The notes under the pieces are model-generated. The model had not been told where the DNA came from, did not search any database, and saw nothing but the letters and a program-made list of their open reading frames with translations. From Pseudomonadota bacterium (GTDB taxonomy: Bacteria > Pseudomonadota > Alphaproteobacteria > Rhizobiales > Xanthobacteraceae), in NCBI GenBank assembly GCA_023404705.1, contig JAEYAU010000095.1, positions 1 to 37,409 of the forward strand: a stretch of 37,409 nucleotides of DNA, in the 5' to 3' direction. Shown here one piece after another: positions 8,594 to 16,791 of this stretch (the first letter of the stretch is position 1; every line of letters begins with the position of its first letter). The position numbers were made by a program, and so were the translations under genes.

Positions 8594-8972
8594 TGAGGGC
8601 CTCCCCTGTGATTTCCACCTAGGCAAATGCCTGAGCAAATTTGTAAATCGAGTCCTGCGGAAAAACCACGGTCCCTGAGGTTTCGCGCTACCGTTGAATC
8701 GCAAATGCTGCCGGTGTTGTCGCAAAGCAACAGGTCACCCCATCGTGGTACCTATCGGCGGTAATTACGTCACGATTACTCGGAACTCCGCAAAAGCCCG
8801 CATGACGAATACTTTCAACGGTAGCGAAGTAATCATCAAAACGGAACTTTTCAGGAATATTATACCTTTTCTCTGTCAGGCAGGAGACACTTCCGCCTGC
8901 GCGCGTGACGAGGAAAGATAGCCGGCGGTCCGCTCTGGCTTCGCGGACGACCCGGACATGAAGGAGGGATCG
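8594..8972. other. 379-bp divergent intergenic region, AT-richer than average
   Basis: This gap separates the minus-strand barrel gene from the plus-strand DM13 gene and should hold both promoters. It is visibly AT-richer than its surroundings, especially 8630-8880. An AT-rich GGAATATTATACC stretch near 8855 could include a -10 element for the plus strand, but I cannot fix a -35. A 75-codon open frame at 8694-8921 lacks a ribosome binding site and family resemblance, so I do not call it a gene. Confidence 0.5.
8621..8632. promoter_or_regulatory. Short palindrome in the omp leader
   Basis: AGGCAAATGCCT: 5-bp arms AGGCA/TGCCT around two bases, 28 nt upstream of the barrel-gene ATG at 8593. It could be an operator half-site pair or a chance palindrome; nothing else supports it. 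Confidence 0.25.
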
Positions 8973-9467
8973 ATGTTTCGCCGGTTCTGGCGCGCCGTGA
9001 TGATCTTTCTCCTCGGGGGCATCGTCGGCACCGGCTTCGGTGTCGCGCTCGGCTTCTTCCTTTTCCCGTTCGTATTTCCGCCGCCGCCCGGAACGGAGAC
9101 GCTGAGCGAGAGCGAGCGTACGAAAGTCGTCGCCGACGGCATGTTCATTCATGCGAACACGTCGGACCCGATCCACTGGGGCAAGGGCAAGGTGAGCGTG
9201 TATGAGCGCACGCTCTTTCTCGAGAGCGACTTCGAGGTCGGGCCCGGGCCCGCGTTTCATGTCTATCTCGTGCCGAAAGCTTCGATCCGCAGCAACGGCG
9301 ACATGGACGGCGTCATGTATGTGGACCTCGGTCGCCTGCGCGCGTTCAAGGGAAGCCAGCGCTACACGATTCCGGTCGGTGTGAACCTGAAGGACTATCC
9401 GAGCGTGATCGTCTGGTGCGAGCGTTTCGGCGTGCTGATCTCGCCGGCGGATATGAGCTTCAAGTAG
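8973..9467 (+). CDS. DM13 domain membrane-anchored protein
   Basis: A 164-residue protein with one N-terminal hydrophobic segment (about residues 8-36, FLLGGIVGTGFGVALGFFLF) and an extracytoplasmic DM13 domain. The domain is recognised from the HWGKGKVSVYER, FHVYLVPKASI and YTIPVGVNLKDYPSVIVWC strands; the conserved Cys near the end is typical. DM13 domains are small beta-sandwiches proposed to bind cytochrome-like redox cofactors or act in electron transfer; this is not proven. The ATG at 8973 is preferred over that at 8958 because AGGAGG lies 6 nt upstream of it. The gene is followed by paired palindromes and converges on hemF. Confidence 0.85.
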   Translation: MFRRFWRAVMIFLLGGIVGTGFGVALGFFLFPFVFPPPPGTETLSESERTKVVADGMFIHANTSDPIHWGKGKVSVYERTLFLESDFEVGPGPAFHVYLVPKASIRSNGDMDGVMYVDLGRLRAFKGSQRYTIPVGVNLKDYPSVIVWCERFGVLISPADMSFK

Positions 9468-9474
9468 GGCCGTG

Positions 9475-9572
9475 GGCGCAATAGCGAAGCGTATTGCGCC
9501 GACGCCTTCTCCGTAGATGCATGCGCGTGTTGAGAGTCACGCGGCGCAATACGCGCTTCGCGCTATTGCGCC
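9475..9572. repeat. Pair of REP-like palindromes between convergent genes
   Basis: Two near-copies of one palindrome lie 42 bp apart. Copy one is 9475-9500, with arms GGCGCAATA/TATTGCGCC around GCGAAGCG. Copy two is 9543-9572, with arms GGCGCAATA/TATTGCGCC around a longer GC centre and inverted central asymmetry. Paired inverted copies are the layout of BIME/REPIN elements. The site lies between the ends of the DM13 and hemF genes and could also act as a bidirectional terminator. Confidence 0.8.
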
Positions 9573-9589
9573 CTACGCGCTGCAAGCCA

Positions 9590-10483
9590 TCACGGCCACT
9601 TCGCGATCGGCGGCATCGACGAAAGGATCGAGTCCACATTACCGCCGGTGCGCAGGCCGAAGACAGTGCCGCGGTCATAGAGCAGGTTGAACTCGACGTA
9701 GCGGCCGCGCCGCACGAGCTGCTCTTCGCGCGCGGCCTCGTCCCACGGAATCACGACGTTGCGGCGCACGATCTCGGGATAGATGGCGAGGAACGCGCGC
9801 CCGACGTCCTGCGTGAAGGCGAAATCTGCGTCCCAATTCCCGGAGTCGAGCCAGTCGTAGAAGATGCCGCCGACGCCGCGCGTCTCCTTGCGGTGCTTGA
9901 GATAAAAATATTCGTCGCACCAGGCCTTGAACTTCGCGTAGTCCGCGACGGCAGTGTGCGCGTCGCAAGCCGCCTGCATGGCCTCGTGGAACGCGATCGT
10001 GTCGGGATCCTCCTGCGTGCGGCGGTCGTCGAGCACGGGCGTGAGATCGGCGCCGCCGCCGAACCAGCTCTTGGTCGTGACCACGAAGCGCGTGTTCATG
10101 TGCACGGCCGGCACGTTCGGATTATGCAGATGCGCGATCAGCGAAATGCCGGAGGCCCAGAAGCGCGGGTCGTCGGCCGCGCCCGGAATCTCCTTGCGGA
10201 ATTCCGGCGCGAACTCGCCGAACACGGTCGAAACGTGCACGCCGACCTTCTCAAACACGCGTCCCTTCATCATCGACATGACCCCGCCGCCGCCGTCCGC
10301 GCCAGTGTGATCGGTGCGCGTCCAGGGCGTGCGCACGAAACGGCCGGGCTCACCCTCGGCGAGCGGCGCGCCGGGCGGCAGGCCGTCCTCGAGCGCCTCG
10401 AAGGCCGCGCAGATCTGGTCGCGCAAGGTCTCGAACCAGGTCTTCGCGCGCTGCTTGCGGGCGTCGAGGTCGGACGCGTTCAT
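9590..10483 (-). CDS. hemF: Oxygen-dependent coproporphyrinogen III oxidase
   Basis: A 297-residue HemF, close to the usual length. It performs the O2-dependent oxidative decarboxylation of coproporphyrinogen III to protoporphyrinogen IX in haem synthesis. Diagnostic motifs: HLHNPNVPAVHMNTRF (118-133), KSWFGGGADLTPV (138-150), FKAWCDEYFYLKHR, and near the C-terminus GRYVEFNLLYDRGTVFGLRT. The open frame continues upstream to 10909, but the family start is MNASDLDARK at 10483. In many Rhizobiales hemF lies next to trmL and petABC; here about 5.5 kb of other genes lies between them. Haem supply to the nearby cytochrome bc1 complex is a plausible reason for that ancestral neighbourhood. Confidence 0.95.
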   Translation of the reverse strand: MNASDLDARKQRAKTWFETLRDQICAAFEALEDGLPPGAPLAEGEPGRFVRTPWTRTDHTGADGGGGVMSMMKGRVFEKVGVHVSTVFGEFAPEFRKEIPGAADDPRFWASGISLIAHLHNPNVPAVHMNTRFVVTTKSWFGGGADLTPVLDDRRTQEDPDTIAFHEAMQAACDAHTAVADYAKFKAWCDEYFYLKHRKETRGVGGIFYDWLDSGNWDADFAFTQDVGRAFLAIYPEIVRRNVVIPWDEAAREEQLVRRGRYVEFNLLYDRGTVFGLRTGGNVDSILSSMPPIAKWP

Positions 10484-10718
10484 AACGGTGTCCTCGGTGG
10501 TATGGGCGCTGCACCATTGCGTGCGGAGGCCGCAGGGGCAAGCCCGGCGCTGCGAGGCCGACGTTTTTCGGCTGCTTTTGCAAGCTATTGTACGCAAATG
10601 GAACCCGGGCTGCGGGCGCAACGTTAGGAGAGTTGCTGCGTCGGTGATCGACGCGGCCGCTTCTGCACGCGCGAAGGCGCAGGGCTCTGCCGCCGCTTCC
10701 GCCTGATCCAGGTGAGGG

Positions 10719-12164
10719 ATGACGACGTTCGAAGAGTACCCTGCGCCGAGGCCGGCCATCCCCGAGTTGCGTGCTCCGCGACGGATCTGGGCGTGGCTCG
10801 GCAATCCCGTGATCGTCTTCCTCGTGCTCTCGGCGCTGTTCGGCAGTGCCATCATCCTCGTCAACCCGCCGCTGCGCGGGCCCGACGAGGCGGCGCATTT
10901 CGTGCGCATCTACGGCATTTCGGACGGCGAGATCGTGCCCGCAACGCGCGATGCGCAAGGGCGCAAAGGTGCGATGCTTCCGGCGCGCATCCACCGCGAC
11001 TTCGATTACTTCGAGAGCGCCCGCTACAAGGTGGGCACGCTGGGCTTCTCGTATCACGAGGTCGTGGATACTTGGCGCAAAGCGCCGCCGCGCGGGGCCG
11101 AAGGGCCGGCCAGCTTCGTGCTGCTGCAGGGCGCGGAAAGCTACGCGCCGTTCTCATACTTGCCCTATCTCCCGGCGATCGCTGTCGCGCGCCTCGCCAA
11201 TCTCGACTTCCTCGGGACGTTGTATCTTCTGCGCGTCACCGGTTTCGTGCTGATGACGCTCGTGGCGGCTTATGCGATCGCGCTCACGCCACATCTCAAA
11301 TGGGCGTTTCTCATGATCGCGATGCTGCCGGCCGCGCTCTACGGCCGTGCCGTGATCGGCGCCGACGGCGCGGCGCTCAGCTTCGTGCTCGTGGTCGCGG
11401 GCTTAAGCCTGCGCACCATCGACGCGCCGGCGCGCCGGGTCGGCGAGCAGGCGCTGTGGATGACGCTGTGCGTGATCGCCAAGCTCTCCAATGTCGCCTT
11501 CATCGTGCTCGAGGCGATGCGCGGCCCCGTCCGGGATCTGCCGCGGCGTTGGGGCGCGGTCGCGCTGATCGTGCTGCCGGGGCTCGCACTCACCCTGTGG
11601 TGGGTGGCCGCGACCGGGGGCGATGTCGGCACGTGGCGCGTCATCGCCGGAACCGGCACGCCGGCCGAAAAATTCGATCTCACGACGAAGCTCTGGTTCA
11701 TGGCCGGCAACCCGCTGCATTTCTTCGCGGCCATGATCTCGACGCTCGACAACTGGCGTGAGCTCTCCCGTGCCCTCATCGGCATTCTCGGCTGGGGCGA
11801 CACGGCTCTGCAGATGTGGATCTATCCGATCATCGGCCTCATGCTCGCGGCGACGTTCTTCGCGCGCCTGGAGTTCGACCGCGCGGCGCGGCTGCGCGCC
11901 GGCGTGGTCGCGGGGCTTGGCGCTGTCGGCTACTTCGTGCTGGTGTTCCTGATCTTCTACCTGACCTGGACGCCGGTCGCCGAGGAGAAGATCTGGGGTG
12001 TGCAGGGGCGCTACTTCGTCATGATGCTGCCGCTCGTCGCCATCATGATCGCGGCACTCGTCAACCGGGCGCCGCGCGAGTCGACGACGGCCGCCATCGC
12101 GGTCGCGGGTGCGATCCTCTCGGGTTGCGCTACGCTGGAAGCCCTCTGGCGCGTCCACTGGTAG
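10719..12164 (+). CDS. DUF2142 polytopic membrane protein, GT-C-like
   Basis: A 481-residue protein with about ten membrane helices. After a first helix (about 28-50) comes NPPLRGPDEAAHFVRIYGI, the DUF2142 signature, with acidic residues in the first periplasmic loop as in GT-C glycosyltransferases that use lipid-linked sugars. A large soluble loop covers about 75-150. Family members occur in O-antigen, capsule and surface-glycan loci. A GGTGAGGG ribosome binding site lies just before the ATG. It heads a three-gene plus-strand run with a methyltransferase and a small EamA-like transporter, and faces a GT2/DUF2304 pair. I infer transfer of a sugar from undecaprenyl phosphate; acceptor and sugar are unknown. 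Confidence 0.85.
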   Translation: MTTFEEYPAPRPAIPELRAPRRIWAWLGNPVIVFLVLSALFGSAIILVNPPLRGPDEAAHFVRIYGISDGEIVPATRDAQGRKGAMLPARIHRDFDYFESARYKVGTLGFSYHEVVDTWRKAPPRGAEGPASFVLLQGAESYAPFSYLPYLPAIAVARLANLDFLGTLYLLRVTGFVLMTLVAAYAIALTPHLKWAFLMIAMLPAALYGRAVIGADGAALSFVLVVAGLSLRTIDAPARRVGEQALWMTLCVIAKLSNVAFIVLEAMRGPVRDLPRRWGAVALIVLPGLALTLWWVAATGGDVGTWRVIAGTGTPAEKFDLTTKLWFMAGNPLHFFAAMISTLDNWRELSRALIGILGWGDTALQMWIYPIIGLMLAATFFARLEFDRAARLRAGVVAGLGAVGYFVLVFLIFYLTWTPVAEEKIWGVQGRYFVMMLPLVAIMIAALVNRAPRESTTAAIAVAGAILSGCATLEALWRVHW

Positions 12165-12171
12165 GCCCCTC

Positions 12172-13062
12172 ATGCAAGACGTCGCCGCCCCGCGTGTCCA
12201 CGCGTCGAACGAGGTCAGCCTGGCGGCCCCCGTGTGCCCGGCCTGCGGGCGCATGACGCCGCATCGCCGGCTCTACGCCAAGAACGGCTGCGAGATCCTG
12301 CGCTGCGACTCCTGCGGCATCGGCCGCACCGAGACGCGCGGCTTCGACCCGTCCACCTATTACACCGATGATTACTTCGCGGGTGCGCATGCGGACGGCT
12401 ATGCGGATTATCGCGGCGCCGAGCCGGTGCTGCGCCGCGAGTTCGCGCGCGAGGTAGCGTTCATCCGCCGGCACGTGCCGACCGGCCGGCTGCTCGACGT
12501 CGGCTGCGCCTACGGCTTCTTCCTCAAGGAGGCGCGGCGCTATTTCGACGTCGCCGGCATCGAGATCGCCGCGGACGCAGCCGCGCATGCCCGCGCCAGC
12601 GGGCTCAACGTGCTCACGGGCGTCGCGACGCCCGAGACGCTGGCGCAGCTCGGCACCTTCGACGTGATCGTCATGCTCGACGTGATCGAGCATGTGCCGG
12701 ACCCGCACGAGACCATCTCGCTCTGCGCACAGCGTCTCAATCCGGGCGGCATCATGGTGCTCACGACCGGCGATTTCGGCTCGCTCGCGGCGCGCCTCAC
12801 GGGCGCGTCATGGCGGCTGATGACCCCGCCGCAGCATCTGTGGTTCTTCACGCGCGAGAGCATGGCCCGGCTCGCCGGCCGCGCGGGCCTCGTGTTCGAA
12901 AGTTTCGATCACCCGTGGAAGATCGTGCCGCTGTCGCTGATCATGTTCCAGCTCAAGCGCATCCTCGGCGCGCGGCCGAGGGCGCCGAAGGCGGCGAGCC
13001 ATATCGGCGTGCCGGTCAATCTGTTCGATGCCATGCGTGTCGTGCTGCGGCGGCCCGCATGA
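12172..13062 (+). CDS. Zinc-ribbon SAM-dependent methyltransferase
   Basis: A 296-residue class I methyltransferase. The N-terminus has a zinc-ribbon with C22-x2-C25 and C45-x2-C48. A Methyltransf_23-type Rossmann domain follows: SAM motif I is LLDVGCAYGFFLKEA, the acidic motif II region is VAGIEI, and the post-motif reads FDVIVMLDVIEHVPDP. This combination is common for sugar or lipid methyltransferases in surface-polysaccharide loci. The ATG at 12172 is 7 bp after the DUF2142 stop; the longer open frame upstream lies inside that gene. Its stop overlaps the next start by 4 bp. The substrate is unknown; a nucleotide- or lipid-linked sugar is my inference from context. Confidence 0.87.
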   Translation: MQDVAAPRVHASNEVSLAAPVCPACGRMTPHRRLYAKNGCEILRCDSCGIGRTETRGFDPSTYYTDDYFAGAHADGYADYRGAEPVLRREFAREVAFIRRHVPTGRLLDVGCAYGFFLKEARRYFDVAGIEIAADAAAHARASGLNVLTGVATPETLAQLGTFDVIVMLDVIEHVPDPHETISLCAQRLNPGGIMVLTTGDFGSLAARLTGASWRLMTPPQHLWFFTRESMARLAGRAGLVFESFDHPWKIVPLSLIMFQLKRILGARPRAPKAASHIGVPVNLFDAMRVVLRRPA

Positions 13063-13421
13063 AGCTGTCGCTCACGCAGATCGCGATCCTCGCGGCCTAT
13101 GCGGCCGGCATGGCGGGCGGGCAGATGCTGTTCAAGCTCGCGGCGCTGCGCATGGCGCCGGACGGCACGCTGGTGGAGCGCACGCTCGGCCTTGCGCAGA
13201 ACTGGGCCTTCCTCGCGGCGCTCGCGGTCTATCTCGGCCTCTCGGCGCTGTGGGTGTGGATCCTCACCTTCACGCCGCTGTCGCGCGCCTATCCGTTCGT
13301 CGCGCTCGCCTTCGCGATCACGCCGCTGCTCGGCGGGCTTCTGTTCTCGGAGCCGCTCTCGGCGCGGCTGCTCGTAGGGATCGGCGTGATCCTGGTCGGG
13401 CTGCTGCTGGTCGCGGGATAG
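13059..13421 (+). CDS. Small EamA/SMR-type transporter, ArnE-like
   Basis: A 120-residue protein with four predicted membrane helices (about 5-25, 47-68, 73-93, 97-118). The GQMLFKLAAL opening and the SRAYPFVALAFAITPLLGG segment in helix 3 match the half-size EamA/DMT proteins that include ArnE/ArnF, the heterodimeric flippase for undecaprenyl-phosphate-aminoarabinose. Such short forms work as dimers. The ATG at 13059 overlaps the methyltransferase stop (ATGA). With a GT2 enzyme and a GT-C-like protein nearby, a flippase for a lipid-linked sugar is plausible. A small-multidrug-type exporter is the alternative. Confidence 0.85.
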   Translation: MKLSLTQIAILAAYAAGMAGGQMLFKLAALRMAPDGTLVERTLGLAQNWAFLAALAVYLGLSALWVWILTFTPLSRAYPFVALAFAITPLLGGLLFSEPLSARLLVGIGVILVGLLLVAG

Positions 13422-13425
13422 GGCG

Positions 13426-13767
13426 CTAGTCCTGCGGATGCGGGCGCGAGGTGCGCAGCGCATTGTCGATCGCGACCGAGCGCGCGAGCCGGGTGATCAG
13501 CTCCATCTGCGCGCGCAGCTTGAGATGCAGGTTGAGGATCACCAGCAGGCTGATCACGACCCAGACATAGATCACGAGATCGACGCCGCGGCCGACGCCG
13601 GCCCACTCGGCGAGATGGGAGGCGTGGGAGGGCATCCACACGAGATAGAGCCCGACCAGCGACACCGCCATGGCAGCGAAGCCGATCACGTGCGAGCGGC
13701 GATACTCGCGCCATGCATAGAGCATGATGCCGGCGAGGAGAGCGGAGAGCAGCGCCTGCGCGATCAT
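13426..13767 (-). CDS. DUF2304 membrane protein
   Basis: A 113-residue protein with three membrane helices (about 2-20, 28-47, 65-88) and a cytoplasmic tail. The pattern matches DUF2304, a family usually coded directly beside a GT2 glycosyltransferase of the dolichyl-phosphate mannose synthase type, as here: its start overlaps the stop of the GT2 gene by 4 bp (13764-13767). This suggests it anchors or assists that enzyme at the membrane, by analogy with small subunits of eukaryotic DPM synthase, though this has not been shown. It ends 4 bp from the convergent EamA-like gene, leaving no room for separate terminators. Confidence 0.87.
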   Translation of the reverse strand: MIAQALLSALLAGIMLYAWREYRRSHVIGFAAMAVSLVGLYLVWMPSHASHLAEWAGVGRGVDLVIYVWVVISLLVILNLHLKLRAQMELITRLARSVAIDNALRTSRPHPQD

Positions 13768-14465
13768 TGGTAGAGCCTGCGTGCGAACAGATCGACCAGG
13801 ATCGCGATCGAGTCGCTGGTCTTCTGGCCCTTGGCGAGGGAGTAGCGGGTGTATTCGATGGTGACCGGCACCTCGACATAGGGCAGGCCGCTCTCGGCGA
13901 TCTGCGCCAGCAGCTCGGAGGCGTGCGCCATGCGGTTCTGCCGCAGCCGGATATTGGCGGCGCCGCGCTTGGTCATGGCGCGCAGGCCGTTATGGGCGTC
14001 GGTGAGCGTGAGCCGCGTCGTCAGCCGCGTGAACAGGGTCGCGGCGCGTAGCAGCGCCCGACGGGCGGCCGGGATGTTGCTGGTGCCATCGAGGAAGCGG
14101 CTGCCGAGCGCATACTCGACATTGTGCGTCGCCAGCGCCTCGACCAGGCGCGGCACGTCGGCCGGGCGATGCTGCCCATCCGCATCGAAGGTGACGATGG
14201 TGCGCGCGCCGTTGAGCAGCGCATAGTCGATGCCGGTCTGCAGCGCGGCGCCCTGGCCGAGATTGATCGGATGGCGCACCAGCTCGGCGCCGGCCTCTGC
14301 CGCGAGAGCGGCCGTGGCGTCACGCGAGCCGTCGTCGATCACGACAATCCGATGACCGAGCGGCCGCAGGCCCGCGATCACGCGCGCGATCGCGCCTGCC
14401 TCGTTATAGGCGGGAATCACGATCCAAATACCGGTGTCCGGCTGCTTCCCCACTTGTCCTGCCAA
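13764..14465 (-). CDS. GT2 glycosyltransferase, polyprenyl-phosphate sugar synthase type
   Basis: A 233-residue family 2 glycosyltransferase (GT-A fold). Visible motifs: VIPAYNEAGAI (17-26), VVIDDGSRDAT (41-51) for the nucleotide, FDADGQHRP (93-101) with the metal-binding DxD, and GLRAMTKR near 160. It lacks membrane helices, consistent with dependence on the DUF2304 partner encoded 4 bp downstream in overlap. Enzymes of this type load a sugar from a nucleotide donor onto polyprenyl phosphate. The nucleotide sugar cannot be predicted. Together with the EamA-like and DUF2142 proteins it would make a complete load - flip - transfer route. Confidence 0.9.
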   Translation of the reverse strand: MAGQVGKQPDTGIWIVIPAYNEAGAIARVIAGLRPLGHRIVVIDDGSRDATAALAAEAGAELVRHPINLGQGAALQTGIDYALLNGARTIVTFDADGQHRPADVPRLVEALATHNVEYALGSRFLDGTSNIPAARRALLRAATLFTRLTTRLTLTDAHNGLRAMTKRGAANIRLRQNRMAHASELLAQIAESGLPYVEVPVTIEYTRYSLAKGQKTSDSIAILVDLFARRLYQ

Positions 14466-14598
14466 GGTGTCGCGTCCCCGTCAGCGGCCGCTCTAGGGGC
14501 GGCCGTCCAGGGACTCTGAACGCGTGGCTGGAACGAAGGTTCCCTAGGTTACCTGAACCGTCGGGTAGGTGACACGGGTGGTGGCAGCGGCGCTCCGC

Positions 14599-15945
14599 TC
14601 AACCAGCAACGAGCGTGTTCTTGTAGATGACGCCGTCCTTCATGATCAGCTTCAGGTTCTTGGCTGGATCCGCGATCAGACCGATGTTCTCCAGCGGATC
14701 GCCATCGAGGATGAGCAGGTCCGCGAGCGCGCCTTGCTCGATCACGCCGAGCCGTCCCGGATAGGGATTGCGCTTGCCCGACAGCGCCAGCAGCTCGGCA
14801 TTGGTCCCGGTCGCCTGGGCGAGCGCCTCGGCGGGCGTGTACCACCGGGCAAGCGAGGCGAGGATCGCGCCTTGCCGCTGGGCGAGCGCGCGGGAGAACA
14901 GGACGTCGGTGCCCCACGCGGTCTTGATCCGATGCTTCTTCGCCAGCTCGTAGGTGCGGCCGATGCCCGGCCACACCTCGTCGGCCTTGGCACGCTGGAC
15001 CGAGCCTTCGGGAAGGCCGATCCGCATCTCCTCGGGCAGCGGCTGCAGGCTGAGCCACACGTCCTTCTCCGCGATCAGCGTCGCGGTCGCCTCGTCCATC
15101 AGGAAGCCGTGCTCGATGCATTTGACGCCGGCCGTGATCGCGCGCCGGATCGCGTTCGGCGTGAAGGCGTGCGCCGCCACATAGGTGCCCCAGTTCTCGG
15201 CGGCCTCGACGGCGGCGCGCAGCTCCGCCTCCGTGAAGGTCGAGACATCGAGCGGGCTGTGCGGTGACGACACGCCGCCGCCCGCCGTCAGCTTGATCTG
15301 CGAAGCGCCCAGCATCAGCTGCTCGCGCACGCGCGTGCGCACCTCGTCGGGGCTGTCCGCGACCATGCTGCCGCCGATCTGCTCCATGCGGGTGACCATG
15401 CCGCCGATGGTGCGCGGCAGATCGGAGGCCTCGCGGAAATCGCCGTGCCCGCTGGTCACCGTGATCATGGCGCCGGACGGATAGATGCGCGGTCCTTTGA
15501 CGAGCCCCGCGTCGATCGCGCGCTTGAGACCGAACACCGGCCCGCCGAGATCGCGCACCGTGGTGAAGCCGCGCATCAGCGTGTCGCTCGCCTCGTCGCC
15601 GGCCGCGAGCACGTTGAAGGCGACGTCGCCCATCATCTCGGCCGGCGTCGGCCGGATCAGGAAGGCGTGCCAGTGATTGTCGATCAGCCCGGGCATCAGC
15701 GTGCGGCCGCCGCCCGCGACGACTGTGACGCCGGCGTCGGCGGCGATCGGCGTCGTCGAGATCCGCGCGATGAGGTTGCGCTCGACCAGCACCTCGGAGG
15801 GGCCCGTCAGCGCGCGGCCCTTGCCGTCGAAGATGCGGACATCGCGAAACAGCGTCGCCTTGGGCGGCGTCTCCGCGCGGACGAGGGTCGAGAGACCCAT
15901 GAAGGGGAGCGCGCTGACGAATGCTCGACGGGAGATGGGGGCCAT
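14599..15945 (-). CDS. Exported metal-dependent amidohydrolase
   Basis: A 448-residue amidohydrolase-superfamily enzyme of the imidazolonepropionase / Xaa-Pro dipeptidase-like branch. The N-terminus MAPISRRAFV has a twin-arginine motif and a hydrophobic stretch ending VRA-E, so Tat export to the periplasm is likely. A full set of metal-site residues is visible: H91 and H93 (DNHWHAF), probable carboxylated K218 (QIKLTAGGG), H259 (AAHAF), H279 (IEHG) and D347 (WGTDVLF). Relatives hydrolyse dipeptides, N-acyl amino acids or cyclic amides; the true substrate cannot be told. It is transcribed with the same polarity as the GT2 gene but 133 bp upstream of it, so probably has its own promoter. Confidence 0.9.
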   Translation of the reverse strand: MAPISRRAFVSALPFMGLSTLVRAETPPKATLFRDVRIFDGKGRALTGPSEVLVERNLIARISTTPIAADAGVTVVAGGGRTLMPGLIDNHWHAFLIRPTPAEMMGDVAFNVLAAGDEASDTLMRGFTTVRDLGGPVFGLKRAIDAGLVKGPRIYPSGAMITVTSGHGDFREASDLPRTIGGMVTRMEQIGGSMVADSPDEVRTRVREQLMLGASQIKLTAGGGVSSPHSPLDVSTFTEAELRAAVEAAENWGTYVAAHAFTPNAIRRAITAGVKCIEHGFLMDEATATLIAEKDVWLSLQPLPEEMRIGLPEGSVQRAKADEVWPGIGRTYELAKKHRIKTAWGTDVLFSRALAQRQGAILASLARWYTPAEALAQATGTNAELLALSGKRNPYPGRLGVIEQGALADLLILDGDPLENIGLIADPAKNLKLIMKDGVIYKNTLVAG

Positions 15946-16048
15946 TGTGGGCGCCTCTGAGTGGCGCCGAAGTGTCCGCGTGACGCCCGCGGCGCTTCAA
16001 TCGGGGTTTCACCCGAATGAGCGCGGGGCGAACGCGGTGGTCCTTACG

Positions 16049-16510
16049 TCAGGTCGAAGCAAAGCCGCCGGTCTGGCGCAGCGCCTCGGTGACCACCATC
16101 GCGCTCGCCACCGCGACATTGAGGGAGCGCAGGCCCGGACGCGTCGGGATCTTGAGGCGCGCATCGGCCGCTGCATGCACCGCCTCGGGCAGTCCCGCCG
16201 ACTCGCGGCCGAACAGCAGGACGTCGTTCGCGTCATAGCGATGATCGAGAAACGAGCGATCCGCCCGGGTGCTAAGCACCACCAGCGCATGCCCCGCCTC
16301 GCGCCGCCAGGCCGCGAAGGCCTCCCAGGACGCATGACGCGTCAGGCGCACCTGATCGAGATAGTCCATGCCGGCGCGGCGGAAGGCACGGTCACCTACC
16401 GGAAAGCCGGCCGGCTCGATGATATGCGCGGCAAGGCCGAAGCAGGCGCACATGCGGAGAATCGTTCCGGCATTCTGTGCGATGTCGGGCTGATAGAGCG
16501 CGATCTGCAT
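16049..16510 (-). CDS. trmL: tRNA (cytidine(34)-2'-O)-methyltransferase
   Basis: A 153-residue SPOUT methyltransferase that 2'-O-methylates the wobble nucleotide of certain leucine tRNAs. It starts in the family's usual way, MQIALYQPDIAQNAGTI, and carries the knot motifs FGRESAGLP (100-108) and LNVAVASAMVV (130-140) that bind SAM. The length is normal for TrmL. The open frame extends to 16822 and a Met at 16558 would add 16 residues, but homologs begin at the ATG at 16510. It is divergent from petA with 281 bp between, a pairing conserved in Rhizobiales. Confidence 0.92.
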   Translation of the reverse strand: MQIALYQPDIAQNAGTILRMCACFGLAAHIIEPAGFPVGDRAFRRAGMDYLDQVRLTRHASWEAFAAWRREAGHALVVLSTRADRSFLDHRYDANDVLLFGRESAGLPEAVHAAADARLKIPTRPGLRSLNVAVASAMVVTEALRQTGGFAST

Positions 16511-16791
16511 CGGGGCGGGCGGCTCGCATGCGCAGGCGAAAAAGGCCGAAAGGCCCATGGGTGAGGGGGTTTCCACTGCCTTCGCGCAGCGCCGCGATAG
16601 CGGGCTTGCGCATCCGCGGCAAGGGTGCCAATAGAACGCCGCCGGATTGCGCCGCGCGCCGCCTTCCCCAGGCTGGCTGCGGTGAAGTCCGCTCGTCGCC
16701 ACCGGGGGGCGGTCGATGACGCGTCGATCGAGAGCTCCAGGACGTGCAGTGCGGGTGGGCTGATCGGCACGACGGGAAAGGACCTTTGATC

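Noticed and set aside
8694..8921. 75-codon open frame in the omp/DM13 gap
   Set aside because: The GC content is unlike coding DNA here, there is no ribosome binding site and the composition is not protein-like.
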